Source of the DNA: Alloyangia pacifica
Lineage (GTDB): Bacteria; Pseudomonadota; Alphaproteobacteria; Rhodobacterales; Rhodobacteraceae
Reading direction: 5' to 3'
Assembly: GCF_003111685.1 (NCBI RefSeq)
Contig: NZ_CP022189.1
Span: 1,194,001 to 1,258,000 of the forward strand
DNA: 64,000 bases
In this document: piece after piece, positions 63,805 to 64,000 of the stretch
Layout: each line of letters opens with the position of its first letter
Position numbering within the stretch: the stretch's first letter is position 1
Notes under the pieces: model-generated
The model's input: only the letters and a program-made list of their open reading frames with translations
What the model was told of the DNA's origin: nothing
Database searches by the model: none
Made by a program: the position numbers and the translations under genes

Positions 63805-64000
63805 ATGCGTCTTCGTGTCATTCCCGACAATACGAGCTTCGACTTCTTCAAGCGCTGGAAGCTGTGGTTCGGCATCTCCGGCCTGATGATCGTGCTGGCG
63901 CTGGTCAGCTTCGGCGTGCGCGGCCTGAACTACGGCATCGACTTCCGCGGCGGCACCACCATCCGCACGCAGAGCGCCGAGGTGGTGGACGTTGGCGCCT
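63805..64000 (+). CDS. secF: protein translocase subunit SecF, 5' part
   Basis: The first 65 codons of secF, cut by the window end. The translation begins [19 protein letters not shown], followed by a membrane helix (about 20-40) and [16 protein letters not shown], the SecF family signature. It directly follows secD and completes the yajC-secD-secF operon. Confidence 0.95.
   Translation, partial: MRLRVIPDNTSFDFFKRWKLWFGISGLMIVLALVSFGVRGLNYGIDFRGGTTIRTQSAEVVDVGA

Overview
The window is a GC-rich, densely packed chromosomal segment from an alphaproteobacterium, most probably a member of the Rhodobacterales (Roseobacter group). The evidence is a complete PhyR-NepR-EcfG general stress response locus, a BolA / J-domain protein / CobS neighbourhood, a DUF4212-ActP acetate transport pair beside acs, and strongly GC-biased codon use. 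I see no rRNA, tRNA, insertion sequence, prophage or CRISPR array. It reads as core genome with small accessory modules. The genus assignment is inference only.

Layout. 0.1-5 kb: cobS, an ECF sigma factor / RskA-like anti-sigma / exported MsrB operon, a J-domain protein, bolA and a DUF4177 protein. 5-9.4 kb: a BenE-type transporter, a COG0523 metallochaperone with a Zur-like operator and a coupled DUF6525 gene, and an AhpD-like protein divergent from a TetR regulator with two matching operators. 9.5-19.5 kb: opgG, gatB with an unknown upstream gene, a lytic transglycosylase, an SDR, pepN and two small envelope proteins. 19.6-27 kb: an RND efflux pump with its adaptor, then YfgM-like and BamB-like genes. 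27-31 kb: a GntR regulator, a class III aminotransferase and an acetylpolyamine-amidohydrolase-like HDAC, plausibly polyamine catabolism. 31-35 kb: a pqiA-pqiA-pqiB-pqiC lipid transport operon. 35-40 kb: an AbrB-family membrane protein, Uup, and a membrane-anchored HAMP/exonuclease.

40-47 kb is an acetate module: acs, a second-type adk, DUF4212, actP, then a CBS/DUF294 nucleotidyltransferase-like protein, a small membrane protein and the exonuclease. Acs makes AMP, and the adjacent adenylate kinase can recycle it. 47.7-54.5 kb is the general stress response locus. phyR faces nepR-ecfG-phyK, and phyK overlaps an amidoligase gene and a class I glutamine-amidotransferase-like gene. A PRC-barrel gene and a 34-residue membrane peptide gene follow. 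Several EcfG-type promoters (GGAAC-N16/17-CGTT-like) can be read directly upstream of phyR, of the 34-residue gene, of a 67-residue membrane protein near 18.9 kb, and more weakly of others.

54.9-64 kb: an alpha-ketoglutarate-semialdehyde dehydrogenase, der, a small secreted protein, a TspO-related membrane protein, serS, a secreted trypsin-like protease, and yajC-secD-secF (secF cut by the window end).

Functions come from recognising motifs and families by eye; no database search was run. The least certain parts are start codons without a good ribosome binding site (noted per gene) and operator assignments.
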